Of a DNA stretch of 21,106 bases, positions 13,629-20,573 are shown in pieces (the stretch's first letter is position 1; each line of letters begins with the position of its first letter). The DNA is from Jiangellaceae bacterium (GTDB lineage: Bacteria > Actinomycetota > Actinomycetes > Jiangellales > Jiangellaceae), in the NCBI GenBank assembly GCA_030146385.1, contig JASLBX010000284.1, forward strand, positions 1 to 21,106, given 5' to 3'. Under the pieces are notes generated by a model, which saw only the letters and a list, made by a program, of their open reading frames with translations, was not told the origin of the DNA and made no database searches. The position numbers were made by a program, and so were the translations under genes.

Positions 13629-15302
13629 GTGTTGCCGACTGTCGGCCAGGTCTTGGCACTGCCCGAAGTGCGGCGTGGGCGTCCGCGCCTCGTCGCCGGC
13701 GACAGCGCGGTCGCGAACCAGGTGCGGTGGGTGCACGTGAGCGAGCTGCCGGACATCGCGCCGCTACTGCGCGGCGGGGAGCTCATCTTGACGACAGGCA
13801 TCGCACTCTCGGACGACGAGCGCAGCCTGACCCGGTACGTCGACGACCTTGCGTTGGCCGCGGCGAGCGGGCTCGTCATCGAGCTCGGGCGGCGCTTCAC
13901 GGCACTCCCGGACGCGCTTGTCGCGGCGGCGCGGCGGCGGAAGCTCCCGTTGGTGGTGCTCGAGCGGGAGGTGCCGTTCGTGCGCATCACCGAGGCGGTG
14001 CACAGCATCATCGTGGACGCGCAGGTCAAGCAGTTACAGGACGCCGAGACGGTGCACCGCCGGTTCACCGAACTCAGCCTGCAAGGAGCAAGTGCCGAGC
14101 GGATCGTCGCGGCCATCAGCGAGCTCACCGGCCGGCCAGTCGTCCTGGAGAACCTTGCCCACCAGGTACTGGCCTGCGTCGGCGCGGGCATTCCGGTGGA
14201 CGAGCTGCTCGACGACTGGGAGGCGCGCTCCAGGTTCGTGCGGTTGACCCGGCCGACGCAGCTGGTGCCGCTGCCGGACCCGTGGCTGGTGACGGCAATC
14301 GGTGCGCGTGGCGAGCAGTGGGGACGGGTCTTCCTGCGCCTTGACGGCGACGAATCGTCACTGGACACGATCGTTCTCGAGCGTGGCGCGGGAGCGCTGG
14401 CCATGAACCGGCTGATGGAGCGTGAGCAGGCCGGCCTGGAGCGGATGGCCCACCGGACGATCATCGATGACATCCGTACCGGCAGCTCCGCGACCGACGC
14501 CGACACCGCGGCCCGGGCGGCGGCCCTTAGTGTGCCTTTGACCGGACGTCGCCTGATCGGTGCGGTTGCGAGAGTGACTCCAGCCGTGGGACCGGCCGAG
14601 CCAGACGTCCGGCTGGGAGATCTCGGCGGAGCAGTGCACCTGCCCGAGGCCTACCTGCGCGACACCGCCGAGACGATCGCCGCCGCGGTGCGAGACTCCG
14701 GAGTTCCGGCTCTGGTGGGCCCGATGGGCCGTGAGGAGGTGGCGCTCGTGTTGGCGCTGCCGCCGGGCAATCGGGACATTCAAGACACGCTCGAGCGGGT
14801 GATGCGCGACGTCCGCCACGCGATCGCGCAGGCGTTGCCGGACGTCCAGCTCTCGCTTGCGGTCGGCTCCGTCGCTAACCAGCTGACGGGGCTGCGCCGG
14901 TCGCTCGGCGAGGCACAGCAGATCGCGCTCGCCGCGCCGGGCCTGTCGGGCGACAAGCCGTACCACGAATTGTCCGACATCCACATTCGCGGGCTGCTGC
15001 ACCTGCTGGGTGACGATCCGCGGCTACAGACCTTCGTGGAGCACGAGTTGGGCCCGTTGTTGATGTACGACAGCACGCACGGCACCGACCTGCTCGGCAC
15101 GCTCGCGGCCTACCTGAGTCACGGGTTCAACAAATCGGCGGCCGCGGCGGTGGTCGGGATGAGCCGCCCGGCCTTCTACCAGCGGCTCCAGCGGATCCAG
15201 CGCATCCTGCCGACCGACCTCGAGTCGGTCGAGGCCTGCCTCTCGCTGTACGTAGCGGTCCTCGGGCTGGACGCCGTCCGCCGCACCCATCCGGTCACCT
15301 GA
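13629..15302 (+). CDS. PucR family transcriptional regulator
   Basis: A 557-residue regulator. The N-terminal PucR sensor domain (about 1-125) begins VLPTVGQVLALPEVRRGRPRLVAG and contains WVHVSELPDIAPLLRGGELILTTG, the classic signature of the family. A central GGDEF-like/CdaR-type region follows. The C-terminus has the HTH_30 domain, LLGTLAAYLSHGFNKSAAAAVVGMSRPAFYQRLQRIQ, with a recognition helix around residues 505-525. The GTG start (13629) is fixed by AGGAGG five bases upstream; the long open frame upstream overlaps mmsA on the other strand and is not real. It is divergent from the mmsA-aminotransferase operon and probably activates it in response to nitrogen or a substrate amino acid. The stop codon lies inside a repeated sequence. 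Confidence 0.92.
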   Translation: MLPTVGQVLALPEVRRGRPRLVAGDSAVANQVRWVHVSELPDIAPLLRGGELILTTGIALSDDERSLTRYVDDLALAAASGLVIELGRRFTALPDALVAAARRRKLPLVVLEREVPFVRITEAVHSIIVDAQVKQLQDAETVHRRFTELSLQGASAERIVAAISELTGRPVVLENLAHQVLACVGAGIPVDELLDDWEARSRFVRLTRPTQLVPLPDPWLVTAIGARGEQWGRVFLRLDGDESSLDTIVLERGAGALAMNRLMEREQAGLERMAHRTIIDDIRTGSSATDADTAARAAALSVPLTGRRLIGAVARVTPAVGPAEPDVRLGDLGGAVHLPEAYLRDTAETIAAAVRDSGVPALVGPMGREEVALVLALPPGNRDIQDTLERVMRDVRHAIAQALPDVQLSLAVGSVANQLTGLRRSLGEAQQIALAAPGLSGDKPYHELSDIHIRGLLHLLGDDPRLQTFVEHELGPLLMYDSTHGTDLLGTLAAYLSHGFNKSAAAAVVGMSRPAFYQRLQRIQRILPTDLESVEACLSLYVAVLGLDAVRRTHPVT

Positions 15303-15487
15303 TCGCCTCGATGTGGGTCGCCTGATCGTTTTCTTGGCGACGATCAGATGGCGAATACGGGGTCTGCGACGGCGTGTTGGTCACCTGATCACGTGAACGT
15401 GGTGCGTGCCCGGAACGATCAGGTGACCCGGACCCGCTTGATCTTGGTCTTGGGCCCGCGTGCTGCGTTGGTCACCTGATCGCCTCG
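15293..15487. repeat. Cluster of GGTCACCTGATC repeats between convergent genes
   Basis: GGTCACCTGATC occurs at 15293-15304, 15379-15390 and 15470-15481, with a one-mismatch copy (GGTCGCCTGATC) at 15317-15328 and a perfect inverted copy at 15417-15428. The first and last copies extend to an identical 18-mer, GGTCACCTGATCGCCTCG. The 15379 and 15417 copies form a 12-bp inverted repeat with a 26-base spacer. CTGATCG and CGATCAG (15322-15328 and 15341-15347) form another hairpin. The array fills the whole 192-bp gap between the pucR and P1-peptidase stops and includes the pucR stop codon. No gene is visible in it. Confidence 0.85.
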
Positions 15488-15494
15488 GTTCTGT

Positions 15495-16814
15495 TTAGCT
15501 GGCCGGCGTCAGTCTGCGTCGGCGGTGACTCACGAGTGTGAGTGCGGTCGCACCAGCCGCGAGCCCGAGTACGGCGGCGCCCACGAGCGTCTGCGGTCCG
15601 GACCCTGTGGCGAGCGACACCGGCAGGAAGCCTGATCCGATCTCGTCGCCATCCGAACCGATAGCCGCCGACGCGTCACTGTCGCCAGCAGCGGAGTCGC
15701 CCGGTTTGTCGCGGTGCCGGCAGGCGCTCGGGTACTGGTCGCAGTACGCGACGCTGTTGCCCACCGTTTCTGACGCGAGCAGCGCGTGGACGACGGCACG
15801 GCCGAGAGCGTCGGCGCCCGCGTTGTAGATCTGGCTGAGCACATTATTCGGGAGCCCGTCGGCCGGCGTCGTCGTGGCCATCGCGAAAACGGTGTCGCCG
15901 TCACCCAGGTTGTGGATGGGCCGGATCGCCCGGGCAAGGCCGCTGTTCGCGATCATCGCCATCCGTTGCGCCTGGGTCTGGTCCAACGGTGCATCCGTCG
16001 CGACCACGGCGATCGTCGTGTTGAACGGCTCACCGGACGACTCGTCGGCCTGGCTGGCGGCGTTGGACGCGCGGCCGGCCGGGCAGTCGTTGGCGTTCGG
16101 CGGAACCAGGTTGAACTCGTTCCCGATCTCAAGGAACTCCGCGTAAGGCAGGCAGGTATCCGGGTTGACGGGCGAGCCGGCGGGGTTGAGCGCGACTATG
16201 GCGCCGACCCGGTAACCGTTCGGCAGCTCGATGCTCGCCGAACCGAGACCACGGCTCGCGCCCATTCCGGCTCCGTGCCGGCCCATCGGCACCGGATCCG
16301 TGCTGGCCGCGTCCGCGGCGAGATATCCGAACTCGGCGTCCGGACGGGCCGAGAAATCGCCGCCGCGACCGAGGTCGTACAGGATGGCCCCCGGAACGAT
16401 CGGAACGACTCCGCCACCCACGGGATACCCGTGGCCATGTTCTTCGAGCCACTGCATGACGCCGGTCATCGAGTCCAGCCCGTAGGCGCTGCCACCGCTG
16501 AGGACGACGGCGTGGGCTTCGGTGACGAGACCACCTGGCGTCAACAGGTCGGTCTCCTTCGTGCCGGGCGCTCCACCCTGCTGGCTGTACCCCGTCGTTG
16601 CCCCGCCTTCGGTGAGAATGACAGTCGTCCCGGTGCGGTAGCCGTCGCCGAGCTTGGTGTGGTGGCCGACCTGGATTCCTGGCACGTCCGTGATCGTGTT
16701 GCTCAGCTGGTCGTCATCGGCCTGGGCGACCGCCGGCATGATGAGCAGTGTTCCGGCGCTCCACAGACCGGCAAGGGTCAGGGCTCGCCTGGTGCGCGAT
16801 GTCCGTTGCGTCAC
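15495..16814 (-). CDS. Secreted P1-family (DmpA/NylC-like) N-terminal-nucleophile peptidase, C-terminally anchored
   Basis: A 439-residue protein of the P1/S58 family: aminopeptidases and amide hydrolases that cut themselves to expose a nucleophile. Visible marks are VPGIQVGHHT, VVLSGGSAYGLDSMTGVMQWLEE and RGGDFSARP, and the self-cleavage region NTTIAVVATDAPL with Asn265 before Thr266. An Asn/Thr junction is characteristic of NylC-like members, while DmpA uses Gly-Ser. The N-terminus has a signal peptide (RTRRALTLAGLWSAGTLL to AVAQAD, about 1-32). The last 75 residues add a Ser/Asp/Gly-rich linker, a hydrophobic helix (TLVGAAVLGLAAGATALTLV) and an RRRR tail, so the enzyme is probably anchored outside the membrane. 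The GTG start is set by GGAGG five bases upstream. The substrate may be a D- or beta-amino acid peptide or amide. Confidence 0.9.
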   Translation of the reverse strand: MTQRTSRTRRALTLAGLWSAGTLLIMPAVAQADDDQLSNTITDVPGIQVGHHTKLGDGYRTGTTVILTEGGATTGYSQQGGAPGTKETDLLTPGGLVTEAHAVVLSGGSAYGLDSMTGVMQWLEEHGHGYPVGGGVVPIVPGAILYDLGRGGDFSARPDAEFGYLAADAASTDPVPMGRHGAGMGASRGLGSASIELPNGYRVGAIVALNPAGSPVNPDTCLPYAEFLEIGNEFNLVPPNANDCPAGRASNAASQADESSGEPFNTTIAVVATDAPLDQTQAQRMAMIANSGLARAIRPIHNLGDGDTVFAMATTTPADGLPNNVLSQIYNAGADALGRAVVHALLASETVGNSVAYCDQYPSACRHRDKPGDSAAGDSDASAAIGSDGDEIGSGFLPVSLATGSGPQTLVGAAVLGLAAGATALTLVSHRRRRLTPAS

Positions 16815-16883
16815 GTCGGCCTCCAAGGCAGTGGGGACTGGTTGGAGCCGAGTCTTGATCGAAACTACAACGAAGAGCAATAG

Positions 16884-16925
16884 ACAGACTGTAAAATTGA
16901 GAAGTCTGTTGGTTACGAATCGTAA
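16884..16925. promoter_or_regulatory. AT-rich promoter region of the P1 peptidase with two inverted repeats
   Basis: The 118-bp gap between gntR and the peptidase gene is unusually AT-rich for this window. It holds ACAGACT (16884-16890) and AGTCTGT (16903-16909), a 7-bp inverted repeat with a 12-base spacer, and the perfect 13-bp palindrome TTACGAATCGTAA (16913-16925). On the minus strand TACAGT (16893-16888) could serve as a -10 hexamer, with no strong -35. The repeats suggest separate control of the peptidase rather than simple read-through from gntR. The regulator is unknown. Confidence 0.5.
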
Positions 16926-16932
16926 AGTCTGC

Positions 16933-17730
16933 TTATTGGGTGGATGCAGCGCGAAGTGCGTCCGGTGGAGGCGCTTCCTCCAGCAGCGCCTGCAGCAGTG
17001 GCCGCTCCTCGGCGGGGACATACTCGGCGTAGTACGCGTACAGCGAGTGCCGGGCCAGCCGGGCTGCCCGCTCGCCGTCACGATCACGCACGGCTTCGAG
17101 CACCTCCGCATGGTGGTTCAGGGATGTACGCATCAGCGCCTCCCGGTCAGGGCTGTCGGCGATCTTGTGCGCGATCAGACCCAGCACGACGCCGCGGACC
17201 ACGTCGCTCCACACCTGGATCAGCATGCTCCCACTGCCTCGCGCGACCGCGTCGTGGAAGGCGACGTCCGCCTCGCTGAACTCGACATAGCCGCTTTCGA
17301 TCGCCTCGGCCATCCGTTTCATCGTGGCCTCCATCTCTGCGATCTGCTCGTCCGTAGCCAGCCGGGCTGCCAGCAGGTTTGCGGAGCTGTCCAGCAGCAT
17401 CCGGAACTGGACGAGCTCGCCGAGTCCCACCTGGTCCGAGCGCACCAGCCTGGTGACTGTCTTGTGGAGCATCGCGGACGAGAACGGCATGATCTCCGGG
17501 CCGGCCGGATCGCCGGGACGCGAGCGGACCAGGCCGTTGCTCTCCAGAACGCGGAGCGCCTCCCGGATGGTCGAACGGCTGACGCCGAACTGCGTCATCA
17601 TCGTTCGCTCGCTCGGCAACCGGTCGCCGGGCTTGAGCTGCCCCCTCAGTACGTGATCCTCGATCTGCTCGACCACGCGTTCATAGGCACGCACAGTGCG
17701 CACCCGCTCGAATTGAACCTCGCCCGCCAT
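16933..17730 (-). CDS. GntR family regulator, FadR/FCD subfamily
   Basis: A 265-residue regulator. Its N-terminal winged helix (about 12-75) reads AYERVVEQIEDHVLRGQLKP, then GDRLPSERTMMTQFGVSRST and IREALRVLESNGLVRSRPG, the standard GntR signature. The rest (about 95-245) is an all-helical FCD ligand domain with Asp and His positions suited to metal and carboxylate binding (EADVAFHDAVA, LNHHAEVLEAV). The ATG at 17728-17730 has an excellent GGAGGGGAG site five bases upstream. It is divergent from the dehydrogenase/ABC-transporter genes, with a FadR-like palindrome in the gap, and lies upstream of the peptidase gene on the same strand. Members of this subfamily commonly sense hydroxy-acids, sugar acids or fatty acids. 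Repression of the divergent operon is the likely role. Confidence 0.92.
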   Translation of the reverse strand: MAGEVQFERVRTVRAYERVVEQIEDHVLRGQLKPGDRLPSERTMMTQFGVSRSTIREALRVLESNGLVRSRPGDPAGPEIMPFSSAMLHKTVTRLVRSDQVGLGELVQFRMLLDSSANLLAARLATDEQIAEMEATMKRMAEAIESGYVEFSEADVAFHDAVARGSGSMLIQVWSDVVRGVVLGLIAHKIADSPDREALMRTSLNHHAEVLEAVRDRDGERAARLARHSLYAYYAEYVPAEERPLLQALLEEAPPPDALRAASTQ

Positions 17731-17831
17731 CCCGGCTCCCCTCCGACGATGTGGCCAACCGTACGGCGTCACGGCTGGACGACCCCTTGACCCCCGGCGG
17801 TACACGTGCCACGGTACGGCATACCAAGCGT

Positions 17832-17846
17832 ACTGGTCCGACCAGT
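17832..17846. promoter_or_regulatory. FadR/GntR-type operator ACTGGTCCGACCAGT
   Basis: A perfect 15-bp palindrome, ACTGGTC-C-GACCAGT, sits 16 bases before the dehydrogenase GTG and 102 bases before the gntR start. It closely fits the TGGTNNNACCA core known for FadR-subfamily regulators, and the adjacent gene encodes such a protein. Its position immediately ahead of the ribosome-binding site predicts repression of the dehydrogenase-transporter operon. A TTGACC hexamer (17787-17792) upstream may be a -35, but no convincing -10 was found. Confidence 0.75.
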
Positions 17847-17862
17847 GAACAGGAGCCCGTTC

Positions 17863-18927
17863 GTGCAGGTCCGCGTCGCATGCATACCCGGCGACGGCAT
17901 CGGCCCGGAGGTGATCGCCGCGGCCCTGCCGATCCTGCACGACGCGGCAGCTACACAAGGGGCGACACTGGACGTGCTCGAACTCGACTGGGGCGGTGAG
18001 CATTACCTGCGAACCGGTTCGCCGATGCCGACCGATGGCGCGGAGGTCGTCCGCGGCTGCGACGCAGTCCTGTTCGGCGCGGTCGGACGTCCTGACGTTC
18101 CCGACAACGAACTGGTCTGGGGTCTGATCATCACGCTGCGCCAGCAACTGGACCTGGCACTCAACCTCCGTCCCGTCCGCAGCTGGCCGGGCGTGACGTC
18201 GGTCGTCACATCCGCACCGGGAACCGACGTCCTCATCGTGCGGGAGAACACGGAGGGCGAGTACAGCGGGGCTGGCGGCCGGGCCCACCGGGGGCTCCAA
18301 AACGAGACCGCCATCGAGGTGGCCGTGCACACCCGGCCAGTCATCGAACGGGCCGCGCGGTACGCCTTTGATGCCGCACGTGGCCGACGCCGCCGCGTTG
18401 CCCTGGTGACCAAGTCCAACGCGATCCGGCACGCCTACACGCTGTGGGACGAGGCGGTGGACGAGGTCGCCGCCGACTACCCGGACGTCGAGTACCAGAA
18501 GGTTCTTGTCGATGCCATGGCGGCGCTGCTCGTCCAGCGGCCGAACAAGCTGGACGTCTTGCTGTGCAGCAACCTGTTCGGAGACATTCTGGCCGACCTG
18601 GCTGCAGTTCTGGCCGGCGGGCTCGGAATGGCTCCGAGCGCCAATGTCCGGCCGGGTACGTCGCCGGCGATCTTCGAGCCGGTGCACGGGTCGGCTCCCG
18701 ACATCGTCGGTCAGGGCGTGGCCAACCCGGTGGCGTGCGTCCTGTCCGGCTCGATGCTGCTCGATCATGTGGGCCTGACCTCCGCCGGTGAGCTCGTCCG
18801 GTCAGCAGTCGCCACCGCATTGAGCGACCCAGCCGTGCATACACCCGATCTCGGCGGCAGTGGCACCACCGAGTCGTTAGCCGCCGCCATTCGCACCGCA
18901 GTGAATCGCGAGAGGATACCCAGATGA
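17863..18927 (+). CDS. Isocitrate/isopropylmalate dehydrogenase family, tartrate-dehydrogenase-like
   Basis: A 354-residue beta-decarboxylating dehydrogenase. The N-terminal VACIPGDGIGPEV, substrate arginines Arg93, Arg103 (NLRPVRSWPG) and Arg127, the RENTEGEYSGAGGR segment with Tyr134, catalytic Lys184 (VTKSNAIRH) and metal aspartates Asp218, Asp241 and Asp245 (NLFGDILAD) are all in place, as is FEPVHGSAPDIVGQGVANP. RENTEGEYS plus the KSNAIRH wording favours tartrate/malate-type decarboxylating dehydrogenase over a leucine-pathway LeuB, and no leu genes are nearby. It probably oxidises a 2-hydroxy-dicarboxylate with NAD+ and a divalent metal. The GTG start is fixed by AGGAG seven bases upstream. 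Its stop overlaps the next ATG (ATGA), tying it to the transporter. Confidence 0.87.
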   Translation: MQVRVACIPGDGIGPEVIAAALPILHDAAATQGATLDVLELDWGGEHYLRTGSPMPTDGAEVVRGCDAVLFGAVGRPDVPDNELVWGLIITLRQQLDLALNLRPVRSWPGVTSVVTSAPGTDVLIVRENTEGEYSGAGGRAHRGLQNETAIEVAVHTRPVIERAARYAFDAARGRRRRVALVTKSNAIRHAYTLWDEAVDEVAADYPDVEYQKVLVDAMAALLVQRPNKLDVLLCSNLFGDILADLAAVLAGGLGMAPSANVRPGTSPAIFEPVHGSAPDIVGQGVANPVACVLSGSMLLDHVGLTSAGELVRSAVATALSDPAVHTPDLGGSGTTESLAAAIRTAVNRERIPR

Positions 18928-20474
18928 GACGAACCACGTACCGGTCCGCCATCGTGCTGGTGGCCGGCGCCATCGCCCTGGCCGGCTGCGGCGCCGGAAG
19001 CGGCGCGGATCCCGAAGCCGACCCGACCGGCGCCGACCCGACCGAGGGTGCAACAGAGCCGGCCGCACCGTCGACCCTGACCATCGGCTTTACGGCCGAG
19101 CCGGCCAACCTCGACTTCACGACCACCGACGGCGCAGCCATTCCGGAGGCGCTGCTAGTCAACATGTACGAGGGCCTGGTCAAGGTCGATCAGACGACGG
19201 GTGAGATCGTCCCGCTGCTTGCCGAGTCGTGGGAGGTCAGTGAGGACGGCCGGACGTACGACTTCATGCTCCGCGAGGGCGTGACGTTCAGCAACGGCGA
19301 GGAGTTCACCGCCGAGGACGTCAAGTTCAGCATCGAGCGCGTGCAATCGGAGGACTGGACGATCTCGCTGAAGTCCGGCATGGACGTCGTGGAGTCGGTC
19401 GAGGTGGTCTCGCCGACGCACGCAAGGGTCGTACTGTCCGAGCCGAGCAACATCTGGCTGTTCCGGATGACGACACGGATTGGCGCCGTGTTCGACCCCT
19501 CCGGCGTGGACGATCTCGCGAACGAGCCGATCGGCACCGGGCCCTACGTGCTCGAGGAGTGGAACCGCGGGGACTCTCTGGTGCTGACCGCGAACGAGAA
19601 CTACTGGGGCGAGGCGCCGGCGATCGAGACTGTCACGCTGCGCTACTTCGGCGATCCGACCGCGGCCAACAACGCATTGCTGACCGGCGACATCGACGTG
19701 ATCGGGACGGTGCAGGCCCCCGAGTCGCTCGACCAGTTCGCCGGTGACGACAACCTCCAGATCATCGAGGGGACGACGAACGGCGAAGTGACCCTCTCGT
19801 TCAACAACGAGTCCGGCCCGATGAGCGACATCCGGGTCCGGCAGGCGGTCAAGCACGCGATCGACCACGAGGCGCTGCTCGAAACGGCGTGGGCCGGTCG
19901 GGGCTTCCTGATCGGCAGCCACGTGCCGCCGACCGATCCTTGGTACGAGGACCTCACCGGCATGTACCCGTACGATCCGGAGCGCGCCCAGGACCTGCTG
20001 GCCGAGGCCGGGCAGGAGAACCTGACGCTGCGGTTCCGCATCGCCAACCTGCCGTACGCGGTCGCGTCGGCGCAGGTGATCGCGTCCCAGTTGGCCGAGG
20101 TGGGCATCACCGCGGAAATCGAGCCGCTGGAATTCCCGGCGCGTTGGCTGGACGAGGTGTTCACGAATGCGGACTACGACATGTCGATCGTCTCGCACGT
20201 CGAGCCGCGCGACATCGGCATCTTCGGCGACCCGGACTACTACTTCCGGTACGACAGCCAGGAGGTGCGCGACCTGCTGGACCAAGCCGACGCCGGCACT
20301 CCGGAGGAGCAGGTCGAGGCCATGAAGCAGGTCGCTCGGACGCTCGCCGAAGACGCCGCCGCGGACTGGCTGTTCCTCCAGCCAAACCTGATCGTGGCCA
20401 CGGCCGACGTCCAGGGTCTGCCGGAGAACCGCGTCGGCGAGTCCTTCGACCTGACCGCAATCTCTCGCTCGTAG
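18924..20474 (+). CDS. Family 5 extracellular solute-binding lipoprotein (peptide/nickel-type ABC transporter)
   Basis: A 516-residue protein. The N-terminus has a lipoprotein signal with lipobox ALAGC, the lipid-modified Cys being residue 22, followed by a Gly/Ala/Asp/Pro/Thr-rich linker (about 23-50) typical of actinobacterial lipoproteins. The mature domain shows the SBP family 5 pattern: TIGFTAEPANLDF, the conserved LLAESWEVSEDGRTYDFMLREGVTF followed by SNGEEFTAEDVKFSIER, the GTGPYVLEEWNRGDSLVLTANENYWG region, and RVRQAVKHAIDHEALLE. By family knowledge these bind peptides, oligosaccharides, opines or other solutes outside the cell. The ATG overlaps the dehydrogenase stop, so transport and oxidation are co-expressed. 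This suggests the ligand is, or releases, the dehydrogenase substrate. A strong palindrome follows the stop. Confidence 0.92.
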   Translation: MRRTTYRSAIVLVAGAIALAGCGAGSGADPEADPTGADPTEGATEPAAPSTLTIGFTAEPANLDFTTTDGAAIPEALLVNMYEGLVKVDQTTGEIVPLLAESWEVSEDGRTYDFMLREGVTFSNGEEFTAEDVKFSIERVQSEDWTISLKSGMDVVESVEVVSPTHARVVLSEPSNIWLFRMTTRIGAVFDPSGVDDLANEPIGTGPYVLEEWNRGDSLVLTANENYWGEAPAIETVTLRYFGDPTAANNALLTGDIDVIGTVQAPESLDQFAGDDNLQIIEGTTNGEVTLSFNNESGPMSDIRVRQAVKHAIDHEALLETAWAGRGFLIGSHVPPTDPWYEDLTGMYPYDPERAQDLLAEAGQENLTLRFRIANLPYAVASAQVIASQLAEVGITAEIEPLEFPARWLDEVFTNADYDMSIVSHVEPRDIGIFGDPDYYFRYDSQEVRDLLDQADAGTPEEQVEAMKQVARTLAEDAAADWLFLQPNLIVATADVQGLPENRVGESFDLTAISRS

Positions 20475-20490
20475 ACAAGGGCCTATCTCG

Positions 20491-20539
20491 TGATCATCGG
20501 CACTTTCCGGCTTATATACACGGAAACTGCCGATGATCA
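20491..20539. repeat. 49-bp palindromic intergenic element, copy 2
   Basis: TGATCATCGGCACTTTCCG (20491-20509), the 11-base loop GCTTATATACA and CGGAAACTGCCGATGATCA (20521-20539) form a 19-bp stem with one mismatch. The left stem is identical to that of copy 1 at 8671-8689, and total length and loop length are the same, while the loops differ at most positions (TTAT is shared). It lies between the solute-binding-protein stop and the permease, where a hairpin would favour expression of the binding protein over the permease. Confidence 0.9.
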
Positions 20540-20573
20540 TGGGAATGAAGGGGTGCGAGGGAGGTGAGCTGAG

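Noticed and set aside
15293..15487. CRISPR array
   Set aside because: Repeat units are 12-18 bp, unevenly spaced and include an inverted copy; no spacer regularity and no cas genes.
15885..15910. LPXTG sortase signal in the P1 peptidase, or a match to one near its tail
   Set aside because: The tail contains GFLPVSLATG but no LPXTG; anchoring is better explained by the hydrophobic helix and basic end.
15786..16883. Long plus-strand open frame antisense to the P1 peptidase
   Set aside because: Shadow of a well-supported gene with catalytic motifs; no ribosome-binding site or recognisable domain.
17863..18927. LeuB (leucine biosynthesis 3-isopropylmalate dehydrogenase)
   Set aside because: The RENTEGEYS and KSNAIRH segments fit the tartrate-type branch, the gene is fused by overlap to an importer, and no leu genes are nearby.
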